A stretch of 64,000 nt of DNA, from the NCBI GenBank assembly GCA_963764195.1, contig CAVXRG010000010.1:806001-870000 (forward strand), in the 5' to 3' direction. The notes under the pieces were generated by a model that saw nothing but the letters and a program-made list of their open reading frames with translations, did not search any database and had not been told where the DNA came from. Source of the stretch: JBDSSS01 sp963764195. Its GTDB lineage: Bacteria; Actinomycetota; Actinomycetes; Actinomycetales; Dermatophilaceae. A program made the translations under genes and the position numbers. Positions 6,401-13,845 of this stretch are shown one piece after another. The number at the start of each line of letters is the position of its first letter. The first letter of the stretch is position 1.

Positions 6401-9319
6401 TCAGGACCGCGGCTTCTCGCGCATCTCGAACGTCTCGATGACGTCGTCGATCTCGATGTTGTTGAAACCGCCGAGGTTGATACCGCACTCGAACCCGTCA
6501 CGGACCTCCGTGACGTCGTCCTTGAACCGGCGCAGACCGGCGATGTCGGCCTCACCGATGACGGTGCCACCGCGCACGATGCGCGCCCGGGTGCCGCGTC
6601 GGATCTCGCCGGACCGGACGAGCGAGCCCGCCACGTTGCCGAACTTGCTCGACTTGAAGACCTCGCGGACCTCCGCCGTGCCGAGCTGCACCTCTTCGTA
6701 CTCCGGCTTGAGCATGCCCTTGAGGGCCGACTCGACGTCGTCGATCGCCTGGTAGATGACCGAGTAGAAGCGCATGTCGACGCCCTCCCGGTCGGCCAGC
6801 TCGGCGACGCGCTCCGCGGGGCGGACGTTGAAGCCGATGATGATCGCCTCGTCGACCGTGGCGAGGTTGACGTCGTTCTGGGTGATCGCGCCGACGCCAC
6901 GGTGGATGATCCGCAGGTCGACCTCCTCGCCCACGTCGATCTTGAGCAGGGCGTCCTCGAGCGCCTCGACCGAGCCCGACACGTCACCCTTGAGGATGAG
7001 GTTGAGGGTGTCGACCTTGCCCGCGGCGAGAGCCTCGTTGAGGTCCTCGAGCGAGATGCGCTTGCGGCGCTTGGCCAGGCTCGCCGCACGCGTGGCGGCC
7101 TCGCGGCGCTCCGCGATCTGGCGGGCCGTACGGTCGTCGGGAGCCACGAGGAACGTGTCCCCGGCGCCGGGTACCGACGTGAGACCGAGCACCATGACCG
7201 GACGCGACGGGCCAGCCTGCTCGACGTTGTTGCCGTGCTCGTCGAGCATGGCGCGGACCCGGCCGTAGCCGCTTCCGGCGACGATCGAGTCACCGACGTT
7301 GAGCGTGCCCGACTGGACGAGGACCGTGGCGACGGGGCCACGCCCCTTGTCGAGGTGGGCCTCGATGGCGACACCGCGAGCGTCCTTGTCCGGGTTGGCC
7401 CGGAGGTCGAGCGCCGCGTCGGCGGTGAGCAGGACGGCCTCGAGCAGCCCGTCGATGTTCGTGCCGGCACGGGCGGAGACGTCGACGAACATCGTGTCGC
7501 CGCCGTACTCCTCCGCGATGAGGTTGTACTCGGTCAGCTGCTGGCGGATCTTGGCCGGGTTGGCGTCCGGCTTGTCGATCTTGTTGACGGCCACGACGAT
7601 CGGCACGTTGGCCGCCTGGGCGTGGTTGAGCGCCTCGATGGTCTGCGGCATGACGCCGTCGTCGGCGGCCACGACGAGGATCGCGATGTCGGTCACCTTG
7701 GCACCACGAGCACGCATGGCCGTGAAGGCCTCGTGGCCCGGGGTGTCGATGAAGGTGATCGCACGCTTGTTGCCCTCGTGCGTCGTGGCGACCTGGTAGG
7801 CACCGATGTGCTGGGTGATGCCACCGGCCTCGCCCTCGGCGACCTCCTCGGAGCGGATCGCGTCGAGCAGCTTGGTCTTTCCGTGGTCGACGTGACCCAT
7901 GACGGTCACGACGGGCGGACGGGCCTCGAGCTCGTCGTCGTCCTCGGCCTCGAGCTCGGCGTCCAGGTCGATGTTGAACGACCCGAGCAGCTCGCGCTCC
8001 TCGTCCTCCGGCGACACGACCTCGATCTCGTAGCCGAGCTCGGCTCCGAGCAGCGCGAAGGTGTCCTCGTCGAGCGACTGCGTCGCCGTGGCCATCTCAC
8101 CGAGGTGGAACAGCACGGTGACGAGCGACGCCGGGTTGGCGTTGATCTTGTCGGCGAAGTCGCCGAGCGACGCACCGCGGCGCACCCGCACCGTGGTCTT
8201 GCCGTCGCCGCGCGGGACGCTGACGCCACCCAGGCTCGGGGCCTGCATCTGCTCGAACTCCTGGCGCTTGGCGCGCTTGGACTTGCGGCCACGGACGGGA
8301 CGACCACCACCGCGACCGAAGGCGCCCGCGGTCGCACCACGGCCACCGCCACCACGCGGGCCGCCGCCGAAACCACCACGACCACCCGGAGCTCCACCGG
8401 GGCCGCCGCCGGGGCCACCACGGCCACCGGGACCTCCGGGACCACCGCGGCCGGGGCCACCGGCGGGACGCTGGCCGGGCCGACCGACGGTGCTGCGCTC
8501 GGGCATCATGCCCGGGCTCGGACGCGCCCCGCCGGGACGCGGGGCGCCACCGGCACCGCCCGCCGCGGGACGGGCAGGAGCCGGACCGCCGGGACGCGGA
8601 GCGCCGCCGGCAGCGCCCGGACGACCACCGGCAGCGGGACGCTGCTGGGGACGCGGCATGCCCTGGCTGGGGCTGAACGGGTTGTTGCCGGGACGGGGTG
8701 CGTCGCCGCCGCCCGTGCGGGGGGCGCGCGTCTGGCCCATGCCCTGGCTCGACGCGAAGGGGTTGTTGCCCGGACGCGGGGCGCCGGGGCGCGGTGCCGG
8801 ACGGGGGGACGCGGGGACGCCGGGTCCCTGTTGGCCACCGTCGCGGCTGGACTGCACCCGGGCCGGCGCATCCGCAGAGGCTGCCGGGGCGACGGGCGCG
8901 GCCGGAGCCGGTGCGGCCGGAGCCGCAGGCGAGGCCGCCGGAGCAGGAGCTGCCGGAGCAGCGGGTGCCGGGGCAGCTGCGGGAGCCGGGGCCGGCGTGG
9001 CTGACGACGCGGGGGTCGAGGCGGCCGGGGCAGCAGGTGCCGCCGGGGCGGGCGCGCTCTTCGGGGCGGCCGGGGCCGCGGCCCGCGGCCCGGGCTTCTG
9101 ACCGGTCGGGGCGGTGCTCGGCGCGGGAGCGGCCTTCGGGGCGGATCCCCCGGAGCGCAGCTCCGCCGGGAACGTCTCCTTGATCTTGCGGACGACGGGG
9201 GGCTCGATGGTCGACGACGCCGACCGGACGAACTCTCCCTGACTCTTCAGGTGCGAGAGCAGAACCTTGCTCTCGACACCGAGCTCCTTGGCGAGCTCAT
9301 ATACACGGACCTTGGCCAC
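6401..9319 (-). CDS. infB: translation initiation factor IF-2
   Basis: GTPase that brings initiator tRNA to the 30S subunit. The 972-aa protein has an N-terminal IF2_N segment (MAKVRVYELAKELGVESKVL), a long Ala/Pro then Gly/Arg/Pro-rich disordered region up to about residue 350 as in other actinobacteria, an IF-2 B2-type segment, and the G domain from about residue 473 (GHVDHGKT, then DTPGHEAF and NKIDKPDAN), followed by domains II, III and IV. The GTG start at 9319 has AGGAG seven bases upstream. It follows ylxR after 99 bases but is separated from nusA by the redox insertion described under findings. Confidence 0.97.
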   Translation of the reverse strand: MAKVRVYELAKELGVESKVLLSHLKSQGEFVRSASSTIEPPVVRKIKETFPAELRSGGSAPKAAPAPSTAPTGQKPGPRAAAPAAPKSAPAPAAPAAPAASTPASSATPAPAPAAAPAPAAPAAPAPAASPAAPAAPAPAAPVAPAASADAPARVQSSRDGGQQGPGVPASPRPAPRPGAPRPGNNPFASSQGMGQTRAPRTGGGDAPRPGNNPFSPSQGMPRPQQRPAAGGRPGAAGGAPRPGGPAPARPAAGGAGGAPRPGGARPSPGMMPERSTVGRPGQRPAGGPGRGGPGGPGGRGGPGGGPGGAPGGRGGFGGGPRGGGGRGATAGAFGRGGGRPVRGRKSKRAKRQEFEQMQAPSLGGVSVPRGDGKTTVRVRRGASLGDFADKINANPASLVTVLFHLGEMATATQSLDEDTFALLGAELGYEIEVVSPEDEERELLGSFNIDLDAELEAEDDDELEARPPVVTVMGHVDHGKTKLLDAIRSEEVAEGEAGGITQHIGAYQVATTHEGNKRAITFIDTPGHEAFTAMRARGAKVTDIAILVVAADDGVMPQTIEALNHAQAANVPIVVAVNKIDKPDANPAKIRQQLTEYNLIAEEYGGDTMFVDVSARAGTNIDGLLEAVLLTADAALDLRANPDKDARGVAIEAHLDKGRGPVATVLVQSGTLNVGDSIVAGSGYGRVRAMLDEHGNNVEQAGPSRPVMVLGLTSVPGAGDTFLVAPDDRTARQIAERREAATRAASLAKRRKRISLEDLNEALAAGKVDTLNLILKGDVSGSVEALEDALLKIDVGEEVDLRIIHRGVGAITQNDVNLATVDEAIIIGFNVRPAERVAELADREGVDMRFYSVIYQAIDDVESALKGMLKPEYEEVQLGTAEVREVFKSSKFGNVAGSLVRSGEIRRGTRARIVRGGTVIGEADIAGLRRFKDDVTEVRDGFECGINLGGFNNIEIDDVIETFEMREKPRS

Positions 9320-9418
9320 GTTTCTCCTGTCTGGGTCCGGCCTGACAGGTAGGGGCCGAACCGTCGTTAAAGCTGGGACTTGCTCATCGCTGAGGACTCA
9401 TCGGGTGCTCATAGCGTT

Positions 9419-9793
9419 TCAACCCGCCTTGTGGTTCGTTGACTCTTCTGGTGCATGGTCGGCCGGCAGGCCTTCCACGGTGACGTGCTCGTGCTGCGCC
9501 CTGACGTGCTGGCTGAGCGCCGTGACGTCGACCGCGGCCTGCAGGTGCAGGGCTCGTCCGAACGCCTTGCGGCGCACTGCCAGCTCGAGGCAGGCGGGTC
9601 TCGGGTGCACCCAGGCTCCACGCCCGGGCAGCCGGTGTCTCGGGTCGGGCCGAAGCAGGACCGGGCCGTGCTGGCCCGGGGAGGCTCCGTCCGTCGCCGC
9701 GACGACTCGCAGCAGTGCCGACCAGCTATCCGATCCTCGACACCCCACACACGTGCGGGATGGCTCAGCACGGAGTCCAGTCCGGTCGACCAC
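9419..9793 (-). CDS. ylxR: YlxR-family (DUF448) RNA-binding/nucleoid protein
   Basis: Small basic protein of the DUF448 family normally encoded between nusA and infB; homologues have been described as RNA-binding or nucleoid-associated regulators. Residues 13-19 carry the CVGCR signature, followed by LLRVV and GRGAWVHPRPACLELAVRRKAFGRAL, the conserved core. The predicted 124 aa includes a longer C-terminal tail than the core. The start is GTG 9793, with TACAGT five bases upstream, suggesting leaderless transcription from a promoter of its own. Its upstream neighbour here is a ferredoxin gene instead of nusA. Confidence 0.88.
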   Translation of the reverse strand: MVDRTGLRAEPSRTCVGCRGSDSWSALLRVVAATDGASPGQHGPVLLRPDPRHRLPGRGAWVHPRPACLELAVRRKAFGRALHLQAAVDVTALSQHVRAQHEHVTVEGLPADHAPEESTNHKAG

Positions 9794-9798
9794 ACACC

Positions 9799-9829
9799 AC
9801 TGTACCGCGTGCCGGGCGGGGTGGGTGAA
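9799..9829 (-). promoter_or_regulatory. candidate promoter for ylxR-infB
   Basis: On the minus strand, TTCACC (9829-9824) and TACAGT (9804-9799) are separated by 19 bases, and the -10 ends five bases before the ylxR GTG. This would give ylxR-infB an independent, essentially leaderless promoter downstream of the interrupting redox genes. The -10 fits well; the -35 and the long spacer are weak. Confidence 0.4.
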
Positions 9830-9865
9830 CGGGTGGCCCCTCGCGTCGGCCCGAGACGGCCCCGC

Positions 9866-10096
9866 TCAGCCGGAGGGGGGCCGCTCCACGAGGCGAAGGG
9901 CCCGGTGCGGACAGGCCGCGACGACCTCGCCGGCGAGCGCGGCGAGGTCCGCCGGGATGGGGCCGTCGACCACGGGGTAGCCCCACTCGTCGAGGGCGAT
10001 CCGCTCGGGCAGCAGCTCCGCGCACAGGCCCCGCGCCCGGCAGGCCGGCCAGTCGACCCGCAGCCGGAGCTCGGGCCCGGTCGCCGCGGAGGTCAT
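9866..10096 (-). CDS. small ferredoxin, 3Fe-4S type
   Basis: A 76-aa cytosolic electron carrier. Three cysteines are visible, C19-x5-C25 and C62 followed by Pro (ACPHRAL), the arrangement of single-cluster [3Fe-4S] ferredoxins such as those serving actinobacterial P450s; the fourth cysteine of a [4Fe-4S] site is absent. The middle LDEWGYPVVDGPIP segment is family-typical. The start ATG overlaps the NuoF-like gene by four bases (ATGA), and it is the last gene of the coupled five-gene operon. The likely role is to pass electrons between the NuoF-like flavoprotein and the membrane haem protein; the direction is unknown. Confidence 0.88.
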   Translation of the reverse strand: MTSAATGPELRLRVDWPACRARGLCAELLPERIALDEWGYPVVDGPIPADLAALAGEVVAACPHRALRLVERPPSG

Positions 10097-11337
10097 GCGA
10101 CGTCCTCGGCCGATGCCCGACAGGGACAGCGACCCGCCAGGTGCGCCTCGACGAGGCCCGGGAGCCCGTGGATGAGCGATGCCACGAGGCGGGTGGTGCC
10201 GTCGGGGTGGGCGCAGGCGCCCCGGCCGGCGACGAGGCCGGTCAGCTCGGCGATCCGGGGGCGGGTGTCGGACCCCGGTGCGAGGTCGCGCACCGCGGTG
10301 GCGAGTGCCGGCAGCCCGTTGCGGCAGGGTCCGCACCGCCCGGCGGACTCCCCCGCGAGGTATGCCGTGAGCTCGGCCGTCCGTGCCACCGGGCAGCCGC
10401 TCGCGCCCAGCGGCAGGACGACCCCCGCGCCGAGGGCCAGGCCGCGCGCCCGGAGCGCGAGCGCCGAGACGGGGAGGGCCGCGAGCTGCGCCCCGGTCGT
10501 CCAGGTGCCGTGGTAACCGCCGACGAGACACGCTCCGGCGAGCTGACGGGCGTCGAGGACGTCGGTGAAGGGCACGCCATGCGCAACCTCGACCACCCGG
10601 CTCGGTGTGCTGGGTGCCGGCGCGGCCACGGTGAGCAGGGTGGTGCCGGGCTCGGTGTCGGTGCCGTGGGCGGCATACGCCTCGGCACCGACCCGGGCGA
10701 GCGCGCCGAGCTGGGCGAAGGTCTCCGCGTTGGACAGCAGGGTGGGCCGGCCGCGGTGGCCGCGGACCGCCTCGGGCTCCCAGGCGGTCACGGGCAGGCC
10801 CTCCCGACCGGCGAGCAGCTCGAGCACCGCCCGGCCCTGTCCGGAGACGAAGCGCGGCGCGGCAGCGTGCCGTCGCCACCGAATCCCCCGGTCACTCCGC
10901 TCGCGAAGGGCTGCCTCGACCCCGGCGGCCGCGGCGGGGCGGTCGGCGGACGTGACGACGTGCACCTCGCGCGCGGCGAGGGCCCGGGCGGCGAGGACGG
11001 CGCCGTCGAGCACCTGGTGCGGGGTCAGGGCGAGCAACACGAGGTCCTTGGCACTGGCCGGCTCGCCCTCGGCAGCGTTGACGACGACCACGGGACGGCG
11101 GCCGCGCGCGACCGCCTCGAGCTTGCGGGCGAAGGGGAAGCCCGCCCCGCCCCGGCCCCGCACCGCGGCGGCGCGGGCGAGCTCGAGCAGCGCGGCGAGG
11201 GAGAGCTCCGGCAGTGCCCCGAGACGGGCGGCGTGGGCCGACAGCCCGGGCCCCGAGCCGATCCCCGCAAGCAGCAGCGGTCCGGTGCCGACGACGACCT
11301 CGCCGAGCGGTCCGACGAGCGATGCGGTCCTCGTCAT
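10093..11337 (-). CDS. NuoF-like NAD(P)H/FMN iron-sulfur flavoprotein
   Basis: Resembles the 51-kDa NADH-binding subunit of complex I (NuoF), standing alone without other nuo genes. Visible motifs in the 414-aa protein are RGRGGAGFPFARK (residues 60-72, NADH/FMN glycine-rich loop), NAAEGEP (87-93), RPTLLSNAETFAQL (SLBB approach), and the C-terminal cluster motif ESAGRCGPCRNGL with a later GACAHPDG. The canonical cluster sequence is ESCGxCxPCR, so the first of the four [4Fe-4S] ligands is Ala332 here, leaving C335, C338 and C375; an extra CPC (404-406) sits near the C-terminus. ATG 11337 overlaps the upstream stop by four bases. It is probably the NAD(P)H-facing part of an electron-transfer chain with its neighbours. 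Confidence 0.85.
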   Translation of the reverse strand: MTRTASLVGPLGEVVVGTGPLLLAGIGSGPGLSAHAARLGALPELSLAALLELARAAAVRGRGGAGFPFARKLEAVARGRRPVVVVNAAEGEPASAKDLVLLALTPHQVLDGAVLAARALAAREVHVVTSADRPAAAAGVEAALRERSDRGIRWRRHAAAPRFVSGQGRAVLELLAGREGLPVTAWEPEAVRGHRGRPTLLSNAETFAQLGALARVGAEAYAAHGTDTEPGTTLLTVAAPAPSTPSRVVEVAHGVPFTDVLDARQLAGACLVGGYHGTWTTGAQLAALPVSALALRARGLALGAGVVLPLGASGCPVARTAELTAYLAGESAGRCGPCRNGLPALATAVRDLAPGSDTRPRIAELTGLVAGRGACAHPDGTTRLVASLIHGLPGLVEAHLAGRCPCRASAEDVA

Positions 11338-11882
11338 GCCCGGCTCCCCACGAGCCCGCGCCCGACCCCGACGACGCGGGCCAGACCCGCCACGGCCACG
11401 GCCGCCACACAGCTCCACGTCAGCAGCGCGAACCAGGACAGGGCGGTGTCGGTGCCGATTCCCAGCCCGTGCACGACCGACAGGCCCCACGCGGCGTAGC
11501 TCGTGAGGTGGACGGCCCGCCACAGCCCTTCGGACAGGTGCGCTCGCAGGAGCGAGGTGACCACGACGAGGACGATGAGGTCGAGCGCGAGCGTGCCGAG
11601 CGAGAGGTAGAGCGGTCGGTAGGTGGCCCCCCAGGGGACCAGTGCCTGCCACCAGCGGATGTCGACGTACTCGTCGACGACCGCGGAGACCACGTGCACG
11701 ACGAGCAGGAGCACCGACGTCCCGGCGAGCGCCCGGTGCAGGCTCTGGGTGACGAACCGCGGCCAGGACGGGTGGAAGCTGCGGCCCGTGGCGAGCACGC
11801 CGAGCACGGTGGTGAGGGTCATCAGGACCAGCAGCACGACGCCTGTGCCGCGGCCCAGGTACCAGAGCAGCGGCGATGTCAT
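11334..11882 (-). CDS. ferric-reductase-like bis-haem membrane protein
   Basis: A 182-aa membrane protein with five to six hydrophobic helices, resembling the transmembrane domain of ferric reductases, NADPH oxidases and MsrQ. Four intramembrane histidines occur in two pairs, H49/H63 and H125/H138; spacings of 13-14 residues match the two-haem pattern of that family, which would carry electrons across the membrane. It has no attached FAD/NAD domain, so the reductant is probably the NuoF-like protein and ferredoxin encoded next. It overlaps both neighbours by four bases (ATGA). Ferric iron as the acceptor is not established; an exported flavoprotein is an alternative. Confidence 0.82.
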   Translation of the reverse strand: MTSPLLWYLGRGTGVVLLVLMTLTTVLGVLATGRSFHPSWPRFVTQSLHRALAGTSVLLLVVHVVSAVVDEYVDIRWWQALVPWGATYRPLYLSLGTLALDLIVLVVVTSLLRAHLSEGLWRAVHLTSYAAWGLSVVHGLGIGTDTALSWFALLTWSCVAAVAVAGLARVVGVGRGLVGSRA

Positions 11883-12931
11883 CGCTCACCTCCGACGGGC
11901 GGGTCCTGCTCGACACCCGCCGCCCGCCAGCCCGGTGTGCGCAGGACGGTGCCGTCGGCGTGGACGAGCAGGGCCGCGACCTCGTGGCGCTCCAGCCAGC
12001 TCGGCGCGTCGTGGCCGAGCACGAGGGCGGCGGTCGTCGCCGTGTTGGCCGCCACGCAGGTGGGACCGAGCGCCGTCACCGTGACCCAGGGACCCGCGGC
12101 CGGCTCTCCCGTCCGCGGGTCGAACACGTGGTGCCACTGCCGGCCGCCGCGCTCCCAGCGCCGCACGGTCGCGGACGAGGTGGCGATCCCACCGTCCTCG
12201 ACCCGGACAGTGGCGATGCGGCGTCCGGCGTCGACCTCGGCCAGGCTGCGGCCGAGCTCGACGGGCCAGCTCACCGCGGTGTCGGAGCGGCTCTCGGCTG
12301 GTTCCGGCGCGGCGGCCCGGACGTCCCCACCGACGCTGACGACCACCGCGGTCGGCAGCAGCCGGCACAGCGCGAGCGCGACGAGGTCCGCGGCATACGC
12401 CTTGCCGGTGGCGCCGAGGTCGAGCGAGACCGACGGCGGCACCTCGAGCGTCACGTCGGTGACCCGGACCTCGCGCCAGGACGCCCGGCGCGCCGGCAGC
12501 GCGACCGGGGTCGGGTCGTGCGCGGGGACCATCGTGAACGTGCGGTCGTAACCGGCGGCCTCGAGGAGCAGCCCGAGCGTCGGGTCGACGAGCCCGTCGG
12601 TCACCTCGGCCGCCTCGAGCGCCGCTCGGACGGCGCCGACGAGCACCGGGGAGACCGCGACGGGACCGGCGGCCCGGTTGGCCCGCGTGAGGTCGCTGTC
12701 GCCGCGGAAACGGCTGCACGCCACGTCGACGGCGTCGAGGACGTGCTCGGCGATCGCCCGGGCCGACCCGATCAGGTCGGGGTCGGCGGTCCGCAGGTGG
12801 ACGTAGGTGCCCAGGGCCCGCCACGACGCCGCACCAGCGAGGACGGGCGCGGCGGGCAGGGGTGGGGCGGAAGCGGTGGCGGGCGGTGCGGCCGGCGACG
12901 GCGCGGGCGGGCGGACGACGGCGACCATCAT
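11879..12931 (-). CDS. apbE: ApbE-family FAD:protein FMN transferase (copy 1)
   Basis: ApbE enzymes transfer FMN from FAD to a Thr of exported target proteins. The 350-aa sequence has GTYVHLRT, DPTLGLLLEAAGYDR, SLDLGATGKAYAAD, VSVGGDV, DGGIATSSATVRRW, HHVFDPRTGEP and the final metal-site segment CVAANTATTAALVLG. There the usual Mg-ligand Asp of the DxxxT pattern is Asn, whereas copy 2 at 24585 keeps Asp. The N-terminus is Ala/Pro-rich with no clear signal peptide. ATG 12931 overlaps the previous stop (a second ATG follows at 12928). No FMN-binding domain protein with an SGAT-type site is encoded in this operon, so the substrate is unknown. Confidence 0.87.
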   Translation of the reverse strand: MMVAVVRPPAPSPAAPPATASAPPLPAAPVLAGAASWRALGTYVHLRTADPDLIGSARAIAEHVLDAVDVACSRFRGDSDLTRANRAAGPVAVSPVLVGAVRAALEAAEVTDGLVDPTLGLLLEAAGYDRTFTMVPAHDPTPVALPARRASWREVRVTDVTLEVPPSVSLDLGATGKAYAADLVALALCRLLPTAVVVSVGGDVRAAAPEPAESRSDTAVSWPVELGRSLAEVDAGRRIATVRVEDGGIATSSATVRRWERGGRQWHHVFDPRTGEPAAGPWVTVTALGPTCVAANTATTAALVLGHDAPSWLERHEVAALLVHADGTVLRTPGWRAAGVEQDPPVGGER

Positions 12932-13548
12932 GACCCCGTGCTGGCCACGGGGGGCGCCACGACGGCGGGTCGCGGTGCACGCTTGGCCACGGGCCGGGGA
13001 GCGGGAGCTTGGGCCGGCGCTGCGGCCGCCGCGCGCGCCGGCGGGGCCGCCTGGGACGACGCCCGGGTGGTGGTCCGGGCGGCCGTCGACGAACGGGTCG
13101 AGGCCGACGCCGGGACCGACGTCGACCCCGACCGCGGGCGGGTGGCGGGTGCCTGGCTCGCCGCCCCGACCGCCCCGACTCTGGCCACGCCGGGTGCCGA
13201 GGCCCGGATGACCGGCCCGGGGTCGATGACGGTGCGGTGGGGCCGCTCGCGCTCCACGACGACCGGGTGCGCCTTCGCCCAGGCCACGGCGACGTCGTGG
13301 GCGGCGGCGAGGTCGGCGGCCTCCGCGGCGGCGGCATCCACCTGCGCGGCCACGGCCTGCTCGTACGCCGCCGACGCCGCGAGGGCCTTGGCCGCGTCCT
13401 TGGTGGCCTTCGCGTGGGTGCTCTCGTTGGCGACGACCGCCGTGGCGAGGCCGACGCCGGCTGCCGCGCTGGCCGCGACCGCGCCGGCGAGCGCCGTCGC
13501 CACGCCGCGTGAGCGGTTGCGCTGGGACGGGGTGAGCAGTCGATGCAT
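12928..13548 (-). CDS. exported Ala/Pro-rich low-complexity protein, first gene of redox operon
   Basis: Unrecognised 206-aa protein. The start MHRLLTPSQRNRSRG is basic and is followed by one hydrophobic segment (about 17-41, VATALAGAVAASAAAGVGLA), so it is exported or membrane-anchored. Residues about 42-95 are Ala-rich and predicted helical (HAKATKDAAKALAASAAYEQ), possibly coiled-coil; the rest is Ala/Pro/Ser/Thr-rich and probably disordered. AGGAG precedes ATG 13548. It overlaps apbE by four bases and sits where FMN-binding target proteins usually occur in such operons, but no flavinylation motif was found. The gene is divergent from the His-rich protein at 13846. Confidence 0.6.
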   Translation of the reverse strand: MHRLLTPSQRNRSRGVATALAGAVAASAAAGVGLATAVVANESTHAKATKDAAKALAASAAYEQAVAAQVDAAAAEAADLAAAHDVAVAWAKAHPVVVERERPHRTVIDPGPVIRASAPGVARVGAVGAASQAPATRPRSGSTSVPASASTRSSTAARTTTRASSQAAPPARAAAAAPAQAPAPRPVAKRAPRPAVVAPPVASTGS

Positions 13549-13845
13549 GGGGGCTCCTCGCCGGGCGGTGGGCCGGCTCGACGCCGGCCTGGGAGGGCCC
13601 AGCGTTGCGGGAGCACTGCGAAGAGCACCTCAGGCGAACGTTAAGCAACCCTCATGAATCGGGCACAACCGGCGCGGGCGGTGACGCCGCGGCCGCCTGG
13701 GGTCGGTGGCACCGGATGAGCTCGAGACGTCCGGTTTAACCCGTTGTTGACCCTCCCACGAGGTCACCTTGAGGCCGTCTCGGGCAGAGTCTGGCGCGAA
13801 GGGCACCCGGCCGTCGTCGGCCGTCGTCACACACTGGAGGCTGGC
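13549..13845. other. divergent intergenic region of the redox module
   Basis: 297 bases between two divergently transcribed genes of the module, so it must hold promoters for both. It is less GC-rich than the flanks in two spots: one containing CGTTAAGCAACC (about 13639-13651) and one containing GGTTTAACCCGTTGTTGACC (about 13733-13752). The TTAA-plus-GTTG pieces resemble each other loosely and are candidate sites for the neighbouring response regulator. No clear -10/-35 pair or RNA structure was recognised. TGGAGG lies before ATG 13846. Confidence 0.35.

Noticed and set aside
6359..9004. An 881-aa plus-strand open frame over infB
   Set aside because: It mirrors infB with low-complexity composition and no motif; infB on the minus strand is certain.
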